Origin: Tetracentron sinense
Lineage: Eukaryota; Streptophyta; Magnoliopsida; Trochodendrales; Trochodendraceae
Length of the DNA stretch: 64,000 nucleotides
Assembly (NCBI GenBank): GCA_015143295.1
Contig: CM026557.1
Span: 26,197,760-26,261,759 of the forward strand
Reading direction: 5' to 3'
In this document: positions 22,428 to 34,706 of the stretch, piece by piece
Layout: each line of letters starts with the position of its first letter
How positions within the stretch are numbered: the stretch's first letter is position 1
Program-made: the position numbers and the translations under genes
The notes under the pieces: model-generated
What the model saw: the letters and a program-made list of their open reading frames with translations, nothing else
Database searches by the model: none
Told to the model about the DNA's origin: nothing

Positions 22428-23852
22428 AATGACTTCTCTGGGCATCATGTCCAGTAAATAGGGGAGGGGGTAAAATTTCTGAGGGGTCGGTCTTGTTGAT
22501 GGTTTTACCCCTAGTTAGGTCGGGCTGGCCGGGTGTTTCCGATAGCTGGCTGCTGTTGAGCTACTGGAGCTGCTAATTTGATGAGTGTTGTGGAACAACC
22601 ATATGTACATCTTCCTTCTTTCTATGGTCTCTAGGACCGATGTTCCTGTTGGATGAGGCAGTTGTCTTGGGGGGATCAAGTCCTAAACTGGAGTGAATAG
22701 CCCCACTCTTGATGGCAATCTCAATGCGGGCACCCGTCTTGACGATGGTACCGAAGTCCACTACTGGTAAGGTCACCATAAGTGTAGAGTAGGGCTACTT
22801 TAAAGTGCTCATGAATATTCTTGTCAGCTATTCCATAGGGATTGAAGTCGAGATCTTTGCTATCATCTCCCTCTAATGGGTGGCGTATTCCAGGAATGAT
22901 TCATTGTTACGCTGGCTCAATTGTTCGAGCTTGTTCCTCTGAGGGCAGAACTCTTGGTTAAAGGAATACTGCTCCACGAAGCAGTCCATGACATCTTGCC
23001 ATGTCTTGACCTTCTGATTATCAACAGACATCCACCATGTAAGGGCTACCCCTTTAGACTTTTCTTAAAGTATTGGATGAGTATAGGCTGGATTCTGTTG
23101 TGTTGGAGTATATCCCCTAGGTATAACTGCAGGTGTTGCTTCAGGCAGCCTGTGCCATTATATTTATCAAAGTCTGGTACTTTGAAGCCTGCAGGAATAA
23201 CATCCCCTGATGAGATGGTTAAGTCCTCCAAAGATAGACTGGTACTGGTGGATGCACCCTTCATTCTCCTAATCTCTTCTTTCATTTGCTTGATCTCCTC
23301 ATGTTGATCCCTGAGGGTCGGAGTAGGGTCTGAAGATGATGGCCAGTCCCGATTAACGTGTGAGGCTTTAGGCTGCTCCTTATATTGATTATACTCTTCA
23401 CTTCCATCTGCTGCGGGTATAGGGTTAGGTATGATGAGGGGGATAGGATGAGGCTCTGGAATAGGTTGCTCAGATGGTTCACTGGTCGGGATTAGAGTAG
23501 AGGGTTCATCGGTTCGGACACCAATTAGAATCTTTAGGGATTCCAGAACACTGTCAAGCTTTACTTGCATGGCTGCGATGTCTCTATCATGTGACTGCAA
23601 GATCTTACTGGTTCTCTGATGTTGATCTGTAGGTTTTGCCATTGAGTATGAACTACTCATTGATTGGGCTATGCAAGGTACTATTTCTGTGATTAGCACC
23701 TCTGTTAAGACTGTGTTTACGGTTGCTACTTTTGTGAGAATCGCAGTCAGAGAACGAGTTATAGGTCGGCTCATGCAACTGAAAAGAATGCAATGGCTAA
23801 TCACTATTATGCATGATGACAGGAAGAAGATGCTAGAAAAATAAATTTTCAT
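22428..23852 (-). pseudogene. gag: Element B gag, N-terminal part
   Basis: Minus frame 23852-23046 includes SRPITRSLTAIL, a Pro/Glu-rich stretch, then VIPAGFKVPDFDKYNGTG, LKQHLQLYLGDI and FKKSLKG, the Tat-type Gag core. A second open piece (22779-22573) has VTLPVVDFGTIVKTGARIEI and RDHRKKEDVHM. Stops break the region between. It is clearly homologous to 36300-37530 of element A. Confidence 0.75.
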
Positions 23853-23916
23853 TGATGCGTGCAGAGTGTAATGAGTACAAGATAGTGTGACTTAAAAAGG
23901 AGAAAAAGAATCGATC

Positions 23917-24545
23917 TTAGGCAGGCCCATCAGGGATCATGAAGTCAAGTGGTCGGGGTACACCATTAAGGTCCATTATCTGTTGCTGGAGGGATGTGAT
24001 CTCAACCTCCATATTGTCAATTGTTTCCGAAGTGCTGAACATTCAAAATCCGAACTGTCGGATCCGATTGGTTATTTTAACCTTTGCATTGTGAAGCTGC
24101 TCTTAGTAGAATTGTAGCTGGGCCCTGATGATGGCTGTCTCTTTGGCATTGCCCATACATCTCCTTTGGAGGGACTGGATTGTCTACTCGAGCTGCTCAA
24201 CCTGCTCTTGCGTGGCTTGGAGTTCGCGACCCTGTTCTGCTTCCTGTTGCTTGAATGCTCGCTGGGCTTTCCGTAGCCTTTTCTCCTTTTGCTAGATCTG
24301 GAGTTGTCTCTCCAAGAAGAAGTCTCTCTAGGGAACAACCATTTCAGCTAGGAGTATGGTTCTGTGTGATGGAGCTGAGACTGGTGTGGGCAGTTCCCCG
24401 GGTGCGAGTATGCCAGATAGAATGTCAAAATTATCCACCCACTGTCGGTATGCTGAATCGGTCGGTGGTCCTGATGTAACCACAAAGTCAGACCATTGGT
24501 CGAGCTTGGAGCTATGCCAAGCTGTCTGGAAGCATCGGGTGAGGC
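23917..24545 (-). pseudogene. Element B ORF1, C-terminal part
   Basis: Ends at a TAA at 23917-23919 after GVPRPLDFMIPDGPA. It contains a Gln/Glu/Arg-rich region likely to form a coiled coil and an IDP-like linker. The first part (24340-24545) matches 35555-35770 of element A. It is interrupted by LTR 3. The product has no known enzyme activity; ORF1 with a DUF7745-like domain is typical of Tat-clade elements. Confidence 0.6.
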
Positions 24546-24757
24546 TGTAGAGCCCCGGACCTTTTCACATTTAATGCATGAGACTTTCATAGCCATTTTG
24601 CCTTTAAAGTAGTGCAATTAATAAATAAGGAAGAAATTGAAAATTTTGACACGTCAGAAATGTTCCTTTTCGAAGTACGAACCCAACGCAAGTTGAATCG
24701 TCGAAATCCGACGAGCGAGTCAAAAGATATGGCCAAAATAGTTTGGACCTACAGGCG

Positions 24758-24945
24758 ACCGATCGCTCGGTCCATGGAGCGATCGATCGGTCCAAAACCG
24801 ATCGATCGGAGGCTATCAACTGGTCGAAAATTTTGTATGGGGAAATTTTCCAGAGAGTAGATTTGTGGCCGATCGCTCGGTTAGGAAACCGATCGATCGG
24901 TAGGCAACCGATCGCTCGGTATCAACCACCGATTGATCGGTGTAT
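24758..24945 (+). promoter_or_regulatory. CCGATCGATCGG-like palindrome array in LTR 3
   Basis: Seven to eight motifs of the GATCGATCGG or GATCGCTCGG type with the same order and spacing as in LTR 2. One has decayed to CCGATTGATCGG. Confidence 0.5.
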
Positions 24946-25856
24946 CGCGTTTTGCAGAAATTTTAGTAAGGGTGTTTCTGTCTTTTGGTGTTTCACTCTT
25001 GCCTTAAGAGTCTTGCCCGAGCCTTTAGGGCTCATTTACAACACTTAAGAGATTTGAGAGATAGAGAGAAAGGAGAAGGTTTTCCAAAACCTAGGTTTCC
25101 ATTTTGGAGAGAAATCAAAGGGTTTTGAAACCCTAGATCAACCTCAAGCCCGATTTCTTCAAGAGTTTGGTTAAAGCATTCGTGGAGCTCGTGTTCCAAG
25201 CTAGGGCAGCAACTTACGTGCATTTTGGAAGGGGATTCCTTCCCTCTTTTGTCAAGGTCGGTACTTCTTGCTACCCTCCTAGTTATAGTTCTTCTTTTCC
25301 TTTATTTTTTTTTGTGTTCCTTTATATATCCATGTATTATGAGATGGGTTGTGAATGGTGAATGATGAAGGGTGAATGGAGATGAATGTAGGCGATTGGA
25401 TGCCGTGTGTATTGATGTGATGGATGAACGGGAAGGGCATTGTACCCATAATGAACATACATATGTGATGTGAGTAAAACCCACCTAGAAAAGCATGTTG
25501 TAGGGTTAATAAATAATGAATGCACTATGTTTGATGAAATGCCAAGGTGAATAAAATGAATAATAAATTAAGAAAGTGCATGTTTAAGGTTTATGGAAAT
25601 TGCTAGGGTCATGATAGTGTGATTGTTCGCTTTCCCTAAATGATATGAATATTAAATTGTTCAAATCATTGATGTTATGTGTTATGAATTACTCAAATGC
25701 CATATTTAATTCCAAATGCAAGTATGCACACGACCTCACGAGCACACATACATGACATGATTTACCGAGGTTTTCCAGAATGGGATTTAGAGGTGGGGCA
25801 TATCCTACGATATGTCTTACCTCGCTTTTGGCAAGGACAAGACAATCATGCATTTT

Positions 25857-26130
25857 CATAAGAAGGGTATCCCTTCCCTCGCAAGTGCATACATATCATA
25901 AGAAGGGTCTCCCTTCCCTCGCAAGTGCATCTCACAAGGACATCTCACAAGTGAAAGGACAAGCATGAGCATTCTAGGAAGAAGGGTCTCCCTTCCCTCA
26001 CAAGTAGTTTACTTTTCCGAGTAAGCATGACAAGACATGGCATGACAAGCATAATCATTCTAGGAAGAAGGGTGTCCCTTCCCTCACAAGTAGTTTACTT
26101 TCCAAGCAAGCATGACATGGCATGACACGC
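25857..26130 (+). repeat. Tandem repeats around GAAGGGTCTCCCTTCCCTC in LTR 3
   Basis: Two copies of a unit of about 40 bp (25857-25930) and two copies of a longer, about 87-bp unit (25970-26130), all built on AGAAGGGTNTCCCTTCCCTC, itself a GGGAAGG-type inverted repeat. They lie in the intron-like segment and differ from the repeats of sister LTRs. Confidence 0.75.
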
Positions 26131-26392
26131 ATGATATGACAAGATAAGACAAACATGACAAGTTTCAAGCACGGAAATGGTATTTCCAATCAAGTCAAGT
26201 GCACAAGGTTTTCTAGGGTTTTATCGGCTTTTCTGAATGCAAGCATGATTACAAACTGCTTTACTTCCTTGTATGATATGACTGTTCCTATTTTATATAT
26301 ATATATATATATGGGTGCATTGCTATCTCATGCTATGACTATTGGTTAGTATTTAGTACCCGCTGAGTATTCCATGCTCAGCCGTGCTTCTT

Positions 26393-26512
26393 ATGTCGGC
26401 AGGTTCTGAGGGAGCTGCAGCTCCATTTGATGTCTGTGCTCCTAGCCCTTGGGTAGAGGAGGAGTACGTCGAGGAACCTTTGGAGGAACCTCCCGTAGAG
26501 GGTTATCAGTAG
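26393..26512 (+). CDS. Conserved LTR small ORF (copy 3)
   Basis: 39 residues from ATGTCGGCAGG to TAG, with PFDVCAPSPWVEEEYVEEP in the middle. Same length and frame as copy 2. Copies 1 and 4 have longer C-termini with a shared D/R-rich tail. Function unknown. Independent insertions carry the same frame, which argues against chance, although shared ancestry alone keeps sequences similar; the frame-preserving differences are the relevant evidence. Confidence 0.45.
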   Translation: MSAGSEGAAAPFDVCAPSPWVEEEYVEEPLEEPPVEGYQ

Positions 26513-26827
26513 GTGGTATTAGATTCTGAGTGGATTAGCTGTGGGTGAGCATGAGTGATTATATCCATGTATTTTGGCGGGCATGTCCGCACTTTCTTTG
26601 TTTTGTTTTCTTTTGTATTAAACTTGGACCATGGGTATTTATTTAGAGGTTTGTTAGACTTCCGCTGTGTTTGATATTTATGCTTCCGCTGTTATCCTCT
26701 ATTGTATATGTTCTGTGGGTTTTGCAGGTTGGTTTGTCAAGCAAGTCATGTAAGTCATGTAAGTCATGATTAAGTCGTCCAAGATTGACTCTAACTCCTA
26801 GGGTGGGTTTTGGGTCGTGACAGAGGC

Positions 26828-27691
26828 TGTCAGAGTGCACATTGAAAGTGATCCAATCATTTTCTTGCTGGTCTATCATTGGGATACGTTGAGGGAATCC
26901 AAATTGTCGGAGGACTCGGAGTGGTGTATAGACTGTGGAACCTGTAAGACCAACAAGAATTATGCATCGTCTACCCTGATGACAACACGAGATAGCCTTC
27001 TCAGGATAAGCCACTCGTATTGCCATATGATCTCTTCCTCTGACAGGTTTTGGAGAAACTGGTAGAGCTCTCTAACGTCTGTAGTCGCTATTGGGCCCTG
27101 ATTCTGAGAAATCTTTTGAGATAAACTGTAGACATCACTGAGGTTGACTGGTATTGTTATGATTGTAGGCAGGTGACTCACCAACCATAGGTGTTGGAGA
27201 GGTGTATTGGCATGAAAGATGCCCTTTCTGCGGTCTGTCGCCTGGTTGAGAGACCTGAGAAGCTCTACTAGGATGGCAGGTACAACTGAGTAGGAGTTAT
27301 GCATGTCCTCGATGATTTATACCAGAACTGATTCGAAGAGTGTACGACACCTCGGGAATACTAGCTGAGACATGACTATCAGTGTAAGGGCGTTGAGACC
27401 GGGAAGTTCCACTGTAATGGAGTCTGGGTTCCACTTGTGCTTGTACTTCTTTTCGAGATATGATACGGGTATCCGATCAAAAGAATCGTTAGGGCCGGGC
27501 TGCAAACAGGCAGGCTTGATATGTAAGAACTTGGATAGGTTTGCCTAGTATGTTGTCCTGTAGCGCAGTACTATGGCTTCCCCGTCCATGTTTAACCCTA
27601 GAATGCGCTAAATCTCTTCCCGTGTTGGGCACAAGTCATTTTTACCAAAACGGAATACCATGTGAGATGGGTTCTAACACTGGATAACAGC
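26828..27691 (-). pseudogene. Element B ORF1, central part (DUF7745-like)
   Basis: In minus sense: GKNDLCPTREEI, RILGLNMDGEAIV, then FLHIKPACLQPGPNDSFDRIP, LEKKYKHKWNPDSI, MSQLVFPRC, then IFHANTPLQHLWLVSHLPT and DVRELYQFLQ. These segments match the conserved domain, known as DUF7745, in plant Tat-element ORF1 products. The last part (26828-26960) aligns with RQFGLPQRIPVIDQQENDW of element A. Stops break it near 27560 and 27316. It lies between LTR 3 and LTR 4. Confidence 0.75.
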
Positions 27692-27965
27692 GTTCATGTC
27701 GCGCCCCAAAATACCCCCTAGGAGTTAGGGATACTTTAGTTCGTGACCGCTGTATCATACATCCCGTATGACACATAAGGCACACATATCAACCTGTTAG
27801 AGTACGCAAGTCATAACACATAGCGGAAGCAAAACAGAACAGTTTATAATAATACTCCTATTGTTAGGTTCAAGTCTGAACCAACATAGCATATCCAAAA
27901 TATATAGAGTGGACAAGTCCCACTCTCAGCATATACAAAACATCGGTATAATCCCTCTCACTCTC

Positions 27966-28130
27966 TCAGCAGAAATCAAAGTTAGGATCCCTATCCCGCG
28001 ATCTATCATCCTGGTAATGGTCCATGGAAGGCTCTGGCTCATAGTACTCTTCCTCTATCCAAGGATCCGAACCACAGACATCAAATGGAACACGTGCACC
28101 TGCCGAAGTCAATAGTCGGCTGAGCATGGA
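27966..28130 (-). CDS. Conserved LTR small ORF (copy 4)
   Basis: 54 residues if started at the ATG at 28130. It contains SAGARVPFDVCGSDPWIEEEYYEPEP and a tail DDRSRDRDPNFDF (segments PFDVC and PWIEEEYYEPEP are the conserved core). The frame is also open further upstream, to at least 28148. The ATG used in copies 2 and 3 is absent here (ACT in its place), and an ATG 15 codons before PFDVC takes over. The tail is like that of copy 1. Confidence 0.4.
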   Translation of the reverse strand, partial: SMLSRLLTSAGARVPFDVCGSDPWIEEEYYEPEPSMDHYQDDRSRDRDPNFDFC

Positions 28131-28279
28131 ATACTCAGTGATATACAAACTACTAACTAACAGTGAATAATATCATGAACATGCAAAACTTATAGCATAC
28201 GTGAAAGTAGTTCCAAAAACCCCTTTTCTTAACAGTATTCGTGTGAAATTAAAACTAGGTAAAACTTGTCATGTGATAA

Positions 28280-28640
28280 TCATGTTCTTGTGAGTTCTTG
28301 TGAATTCTTGCGAGAGTTGGGATTCCTTGTGAGCATGCGAGGATCTGAGTATGCATGATTTTCTTGTGAACTTGCGAGCTTGTGAACTTGTGAGCTTGTG
28401 AGACATGACTACTTGCGAGTCCATGTATAGTGGGATTCCTTGTGAGCTTTGAAACGATTTAGAACTTGTCACTTGTCAACCCAAAGTTTGACCTTATCAC
28501 TTGTGAGCTTGTGAGATTTCTTTTAATCAAACCCTTGCTTATGAACTTTTGGAAATACCTTTTCTTGTGAGAAATCATCGGATCATGCGAGACTTGTGAA
28601 TATCATGCTAAACTTGTGAACATAGGTGCATATAGTACTT
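28280..28640 (-). repeat. CTTGTGAG-type short repeats in LTR 4
   Basis: Many imperfect copies of the 8-mer CTTGTGAG/CTTGTGAA (plus sense) in a simple-sequence block inside the intron-like segment. Confidence 0.7.
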
Positions 28641-30589
28641 GTGAACATCATGGTGATCTTAGAAAGCTTGTAACATGGCATCATATTCATATAAATCAAT
28701 AGTAGTGATAGCTTACATTCCATATGCAATTCATCATCCAAATTCATCCAATAACAACCTTAAACATAGTGTTTTGCTTTAAACATAATAGCACAAGGTA
28801 GGTAGTAGAGTGTATCTACCTTTGAAAACCAAACCTTTTGGTTTTGTGCCTTGGAGATACCAAGGAAGCAAGATCCAAGTGTGAGAAGGCTTGAAGAAAG
28901 CGAGATCCGGCTTTGAAAACTCAATCAAGACTTCCCTTCCTTCATAGAAGTCATAAGGGAATGCTATAAGATAATTAGTAGAAATTATCTACTTGTGGAA
29001 ACCATAACAAGGTTACCTAGTAAAGAGTCCTTACCTTCTAGCTTTGGAATACTCCGAAGAGGCAAGAAGGAAGCTCCTCCTTTGTTGTTGAAACTCACTC
29101 AAGAACACCCAAGTTCTTTTCTCTCTTTCCTCTCAACTTTCTCTCAAAATTCTCCTCTAAGGGTTGTGGTAACCCTAACCCACGAAATTGTAGTTTATAT
29201 AGGCAAAGGGGTGAGGCCAAAGACCCTTAAACCCCCAAAATATCCCAAATGAGTCGGTTGCAAGGCCAACCAATGCACCACGGATCTATCCTTCATGATG
29301 AAGGATAGATCCTTCAAAAAATGACTCTCTGGCAAAAAAACCCATACAAAAATGGGCTTGTTCGATCGATCGGTCATGGGGATGGATAGATCCATCACTG
29401 TTTGGAATTGAAGGATCTATCCACCCCAAGCTGGATAGATCGGTACTGTTCATCCTTCCATTTTTTTCCCGCTGTGGTATTTTTACCATAACTTTTGACT
29501 CGGTGATCCGATTTTAACGATTCAACTTGCGTTGGATTCTACATTAAAAGGGAAACAACTTTCATGTTTTGCTCAAAACCCAATTATTTCATCTTCATAT
29601 TCTAAAATGGCCATAAAGGCTACTGGTCCAAGGGATTGCTGAAATGACAGCAGATCCGCTTTCTAGAAATCCCACGTTTTCCTAAACTTCTATTCCAAAT
29701 CTGGAAAAGTGATGAACATGAACCTTAAATATGGTTCCAATACCTTTCCAATGGTTCAAGAATCACTCGATTCCGATGAGATACGACAAAACTAGAGCAC
29801 CATCAAGTTGAGGTAATGGTAAGACTTCACCCTCTTCGACACTTAGAGTATTTTATACTCTCTTGTTTGGTTCCCACACACACATACATCATTCCTTATA
29901 TTCCACACACCAACTAATTACTATAACTCTCCTTTTAACATGAGATACACCATTCCCATTCAAACAAACACGAAGTTCATAGGGAAGACCTTGGCTTTAC
30001 ATACACCGTTCACAAACACTATTCACACACTATTCACAGGCTATGAAAGTGATATCCGGGGTTCTACATCCTATACTCTTTTTTTGCACTCTAACACAAC
30101 CCAATTGCTTAGAGTAAGTTTACTCTTTGCTTCATCACTCAGATACCTCCATTGGCATACTCCTTGTTTAAACTCCCAAGGACTTAGAGTATTTTCTACT
30201 CTTGGTTTCAACACACCGAACACACACCACACATATTTCTAACCAACTAAACTCAAGGTAAAAACCCTATTTATCATTAATCATACGACTATAACAATAC
30301 AAGGGTTTTTGGCTTTCACAACCTATTCGCAAAACTATTCATAGCACTATTTACACCATTGCAAACTTGGTTTCCGGCCTAAACACACTTAGGTTATTTT
30401 ATACCCTATTCTTTTAGAAACTTAGAGTATTCTTATAGTCTTGTTTTGAGACTCAACATACCCACATAACATCCTCACTTCAGTTGCCTCAAACCAAGGA
30501 CCCATGGAAGGCTTTAAGCCTTTGCACACACTAGGCAGGTGCACTATTCACATGAACAGTGAACCGAAATTCTGGGGCTCTACAGTTCA

Positions 30590-30902
30590 TGAGGCAGAGG
30601 TTCAGGTTAACCATGGATAGGTATAAGATAGTCCCAGTTTTGTAGTACTGAACCCAAGCAAGACGCTGACTTGAAGTAAAGGCCTCAATTATTTTCTGGA
30701 GGTTGTCATCACATGCCCCCTGAGAAGTTAGATGCACGGGCCGTGACGTTGACCAATTGACTGGATTATCCTTGAAGGACCTGCCATTTATACTGGACAA
30801 AAGACAGACTCGATGTGAGTGTATTGTGTATACAGATGAAAAATGAAAGAGATGATGCAATATTTTTTTATTTTTGATTTGATTGGGTGTGAAAAGGCAC
30901 AT
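30590..30902 (-). pseudogene. Element B ORF1, N-terminal part
   Basis: Minus frame with ASTSRPVHLTSQ-like sequence, then IIEAFTSSQRLAWVQYYKTGTI and LNLCLMN, running into LTR 4. It would precede GKNDLCPTREEI of the central part. Element A lacks this piece through a deletion. The start codon is uncertain; an ATG-like start lies upstream near 30790-30900. Confidence 0.55.
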
Positions 30903-31540
30903 GTGATTCGATAGGGTAGACAGACGAAGGTCCGACTTGCTTTAGTCCAGATTGTTGAAAACCGGGGAACTTATCAGGTTAAGGTTAGAGGTAGGTCCTG
31001 TGAGGACCTATTCGCCTGGGATTTGAACCAAGAAGTAGGGTTGGATGTAATTTATTACAAGCACAAGTTTGGCTCATTATATGCCCCTAGGTGAGTGGTT
31101 ATCTGGGTAGAATGTGCCTGACTAGTCAACCACGATTAGAGATAGGTATAGGGTGCAAGTAGGTTAGAGTTCAGAGTTACCCTCCCTAGGTGGGCTGCTT
31201 GTAGACTATATCCTAACCTAAGCTATATGTATGAATGCTAGTTTAATGTAAGTGTGTTCCTAGCAGGATGAGGGATCACTTAGCACCGTATATGAGACTC
31301 CCGGTATAGAACATACCTACAAAGGGACGATTGGTGAAAACAGGAGCGTTCAGAATCCTTCCATAAGGGTAATCACCCAACATGAGTAATTCCGCAGACC
31401 TCCAAGACTGTTAAGCCATAGACATTGAGGAGGATCATCCAACAATCATAAACATAATAAGCCTATCTAATTGGTTTAATGAGATAATTACACTATTATG
31501 ACATGTATGGATGCACAGTACACAATTAGCAAAAAAGATG
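30903..31540 (-). other. Element B leader (untranslated)
   Basis: No gene. It aligns with the leader of element A (34100-34700 reversed). It ends at AGATG, the left copy of the target duplication of element A; the rest of the B leader and its PBS are at 50643-50768. Confidence 0.6.
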
Positions 31541-33921
31541 TGTAAGCACCCATTTTTTACACCCCATCTAACTGTAGTTAAATTCTCTTAACTATGGTTA
31601 CCTCCCCTACCAAGTCCCTCACAACCTAGGTAAGCCTCTTCAGTCAAACCCTACAAAAACCCATGTCTTAAACCCTAGCATTAGGTGACCTTAGCGTACC
31701 CCTTAAACCCATGGCCTATAGGGCCTGACCCTCAGCCTCGAGCCCTCAAGGCCCAAAAATCCTTAGTACATAACCCCCATAACCCGTATGTGCAGGCCCA
31801 GCCCATTTAAAAAAAGATTTGCAGAATGTTGGTAGAAGGTCTACCGATAATAAAAATAAGCCTTGTTTCAAGCTATCGGTAGACCTTCTACCGACATCTT
31901 CAAGTTCCGAGTTGTAGGCCTGCAAAACCCCTGCACACTCTACCTCCACCTCGGTCTCTCCCTCGTCAGCCCTTAGTCGACCTTACCCTGGTCCAATACC
32001 CTCCTCTCCCTTCTTCTAAATCCCTTTTAGGTCCCTTAAGAGCTTCCCTATAAAAACCCAACGCCACCACAGTTCATACGGTCTGAGTTTTTTGGAGGAG
32101 AACCCCTGTTACAAAACTGAAATCCTTACCCCTCTTCACACCCTTGGTTCAGTTCTAGGCTTCCCCTAGACCTGCCTCTCCCCCCTGTTCATGCAGCACC
32201 ACTGGAGCATCACCACCATACACCCGAAGGCACTCCCTGTTTGGCTAGAAACAGAGCTTGGGTAGGGACTTCCCCTACCCACTTTCCTTTTGTTCTCTCC
32301 ATCATGTGAGCCCCTGGTCATCTCCAGGGGACGTTTTTCTTTGTTTTTTTTATTGCTTAGTAGGTATACAGACCCACACAGGGCGTTCACCCACCTAAAC
32401 CATAGGTGTGGTGAACCCCTTTGGGTATAGTACCTCTTCGAGGCTCTCATAGCCATCACAGAACCTTCTGGGGATCCCCTATATCATGAGGGAACCCCTA
32501 GTGACCTCTGTACACAACCCCAGTAGCTACGGATCCAGTTTTCAGAAAAAGCCCAGAATGATGGTACTCTCAGTACTGTCATTCTGAAAATGGCCTCTTT
32601 TCCATTTTTTCGGTGATCCATCTGCCGACCCCTTGTTGCTGAGCTTTTTCCAGCATGTCGGTCATATTTCTACAGACATTCTGTTTCTTGCCTGATTTGG
32701 GATGGGCGGTAGAACAACTACCGCCCAATTGCACTGTCTGCTACAACACCTTTGCACTCTTGTGGGATCCACTCCAGGCATCCCCTGGGGCCCACATAGA
32801 GCCTGATCTCTTCCCAGGAGTCCCCTCTACACTCCCCTACCCTCGGTTCACCTTGGGTTACAGCTTAACCCTAGTTAACAGTGGCAAAAACACTGTATAC
32901 AGGTCGGTAATCCAATTACCGACATTATCTTTATTTTTGTTCTGGGCTTTTACAAGGGCCCAGGCCTGGTAGGAGGTCACTTTAGGCCCTGCCTAGCCCC
33001 CTGGGCCCACATTGGACTATACTAGACCCTTAACTATGGTTAAATCCACCTCCGGTTAACATTTAACCGCGGTTAAGCACCCCTTAACCCCACAAACTTT
33101 GAGAAATTAAACGGACATTCCTAAAAATATCATCGGACCATAATACTGACTTTGGCCCTCTCCCTAACCCTGGTTAGCAACCCTAACCACAGTTAGACCC
33201 CCTTAACTGCGATTAGCAACCCTAATCATAGTCAACTTCGGTTTACGGCCTATCGGGCCTAGAAACCAAGTCTACCGGCCTTACCTCGGCCTATCGGGCC
33301 CCGCCTTAGCCTACCGGGCTATAGCTCACTCACCCTTTACTGTGGTTAGCAACCCTAACTGCAGTTAGTTCGGCCTAATCCCGGTTAGTAACCCTAACTG
33401 GGGCCGAACTCTTTCCTAGTCTACCGGACTACCCCCTCTAAGCCTACCGGGCTTACATACCTTGCACTTTACCCTCCTCGGTCAAACAAATCCTAGTCTA
33501 CCAGACTAGTTGATGTTAGCCACCCTTGGTGCACACACACATGCCCCTAGCCTCGGTACAGGCTCACGTGCCAGAACTACGCTCGGTCTGATCTCACCCT
33601 GTGACTACGTAAGCAGCCCAACATGGGCTCGACCCCAGTTAGCTTTTCCCTTCTTGAATTGTCCACTTAAACATTTTGGCATTCTAAACAATATTAACTT
33701 TATTTGGTTTAAACCCGGGGAGTACGGAACCATTGTAAAACGGAAGCCTCGGGGTGCTTAACACCTTCCCCAGACTTAACCGAACCCCTTACTCCAATCT
33801 CTCTCGTGGACCAAGACCTTATCCAAAACTTCGGGGGACTTATCCTTTCTGAATGAATAGGTGGCGACTCTCAAAAACCCGTGAGACACAAACAATGGGG
33901 AGAGAATTTCCCGTGTCCACA
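31541..33921 (+). repeat. Element A 5' LTR
   Basis: Starts TGTAAGCACCC and ends GTGTCCACA. A TATA box CTATAAAAACCC lies at 32048-32059. Short hairpins with CGGTAG/CTACCG arms occur at 31829-31848, 31876-31894, 32554-32586, 32704-32726 and 32903-32923. The downstream half has dispersed GGTTAG/CTAACC dyads and CTACCGGGC motifs. Confidence 0.95.
32048..32059 (+). promoter_or_regulatory. TATA box of the element A 5' LTR
   Basis: CTATAAAAACCC. The 3' LTR has CTATAAGAACCC at the matching place, a likely weaker box. Transcription should start about 30 bp downstream. Confidence 0.6.
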
Positions 33922-33925
33922 GCTC

Positions 33926-33944
33926 TGGCGACTCTGCTGGGGAT
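33926..33944 (+). other. Element A primer-binding site (tRNA-Arg type)
   Basis: TGGCGACTCTGCTGGGGAT starts 4 bases after the LTR. It matches the complement of the 3' end of plant tRNA-Arg(ACG), which from memory ends CCCCAGCGGAGTCGCCA, with one mismatch. This is the usual primer of Ogre/Tat elements. Confidence 0.85.
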
Positions 33945-34706
33945 GGTCTCTAAACATCTTTAGGGTTGAACCAGGAACCGGGGTTTAAGCCAACTAAACC
34001 TTAATCTTGTATAAAATGCCTAAGCGTTTAACTAAACACTAATCATTTTTACATCTCTTGATTAATTGTGTACTGTGCATGCATACATGTCATAGTAGTG
34101 TAATTAATCTCATTCAACCTAGTAGACAAGCTTATTACGTTAACGGCTGCTGGATGATCATCCTCAGTGTTAGTGACTTAAACATCTTGGAGGTCCGCGG
34201 AGTTACTCCTGTTGAGTGATATCCCTCAGGGAAGGATTTTGAACACTCCTGCTTACACCAATCGTCCCTTTTCTGGTATGTTCTATACTGGAGAGTCGCA
34301 TATACGGTGTTAAGTGATCCCTCCATCCTACTAGGAACACCCTTGCATCAAACCAGCATTCATACATATAGTCTAGGCTTCGGTATAGTCTACAAGCAGT
34401 CCATTCTGGAAGGGCTACTATAAACCCTTACCTGCTTGTACCCTATACCTGTCCCCAATCATGGTTGACTACCCGGGCACATTCTACCTGGATAACCACC
34501 CACTCAGGGGCATGTAATGAGCCAAACTTGTGCTTGTAACAAACTACGTCCAACCTTGCTTCTTGACATAGCGTATGGGGTCCAAATCCTAGGCAGACAG
34601 GCCTTCACTGGGCTTGTCCCAACCTTGATCCGATAGGTCCCTCGGTTTCCAACAACCTGGGCTAAAGCACGTTGGACCTCCATCCGTCTGCCCTATCGGA
34701 TCACGT
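33945..34706 (+). other. Element A leader (untranslated)
   Basis: No credible gene. It aligns with the leader of B on the other strand. Position 34760-34790 marks a deletion relative to B that removed the N-terminal part of ORF1. Confidence 0.6.

Larger units (their letters stand above)
24546..26822 (+). mobile_element. Solo Tekay-type LTR (LTR 3) inside ORF1 of B
   Basis: 2277 bp from TGTAGAGCCCCGG to GTCGTGACA with a perfect GAGGC target duplication at 24541-24545 and 26823-26827. It has a palindrome array (24758-24945), a 5' splice-like GTCAAG|GTCGGTAC at 25256/25257, repeats (25857-26130), GGCAG|GT at 26402/26403 and the small ORF. It resembles LTR 2 more than LTR 1 or LTR 4. Confidence 0.92.
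27697..30584 (-). mobile_element. Solo Tekay-type LTR (LTR 4) in ORF1 of B
   Basis: 2888 bp on the minus strand, from TGTAGAGCCCCAGAATTTCG (at 30584) to GGGGCGCGACA (at 27697), with a perfect GTTCA target duplication at 27692-27696 and 30585-30589. ORF1 reads through after removal. It has a canonical 5' splice-like AGAAG|GTAAGG (29035/29034) and GGCAG|GT (28100/28099), CTTGTGAG-type repeats between them (about 28280-28640) and the small ORF. Its palindrome zone (29270-29450) has diverged to GGATAGATC-type motifs. It shares its first 45 bases with the LTR of element D. Confidence 0.9.

Noticed and set aside
29940-30242. A 100-residue ORF in LTR 4
   Set aside because: Antisense to the LTR, and absent from the other Tekay-type LTRs.
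32166-32459. Minus-strand ORF of 97 residues in the 5' LTR of element A
   Set aside because: Antisense to an LTR, broken in the 3' LTR copy and without recognisable motifs.
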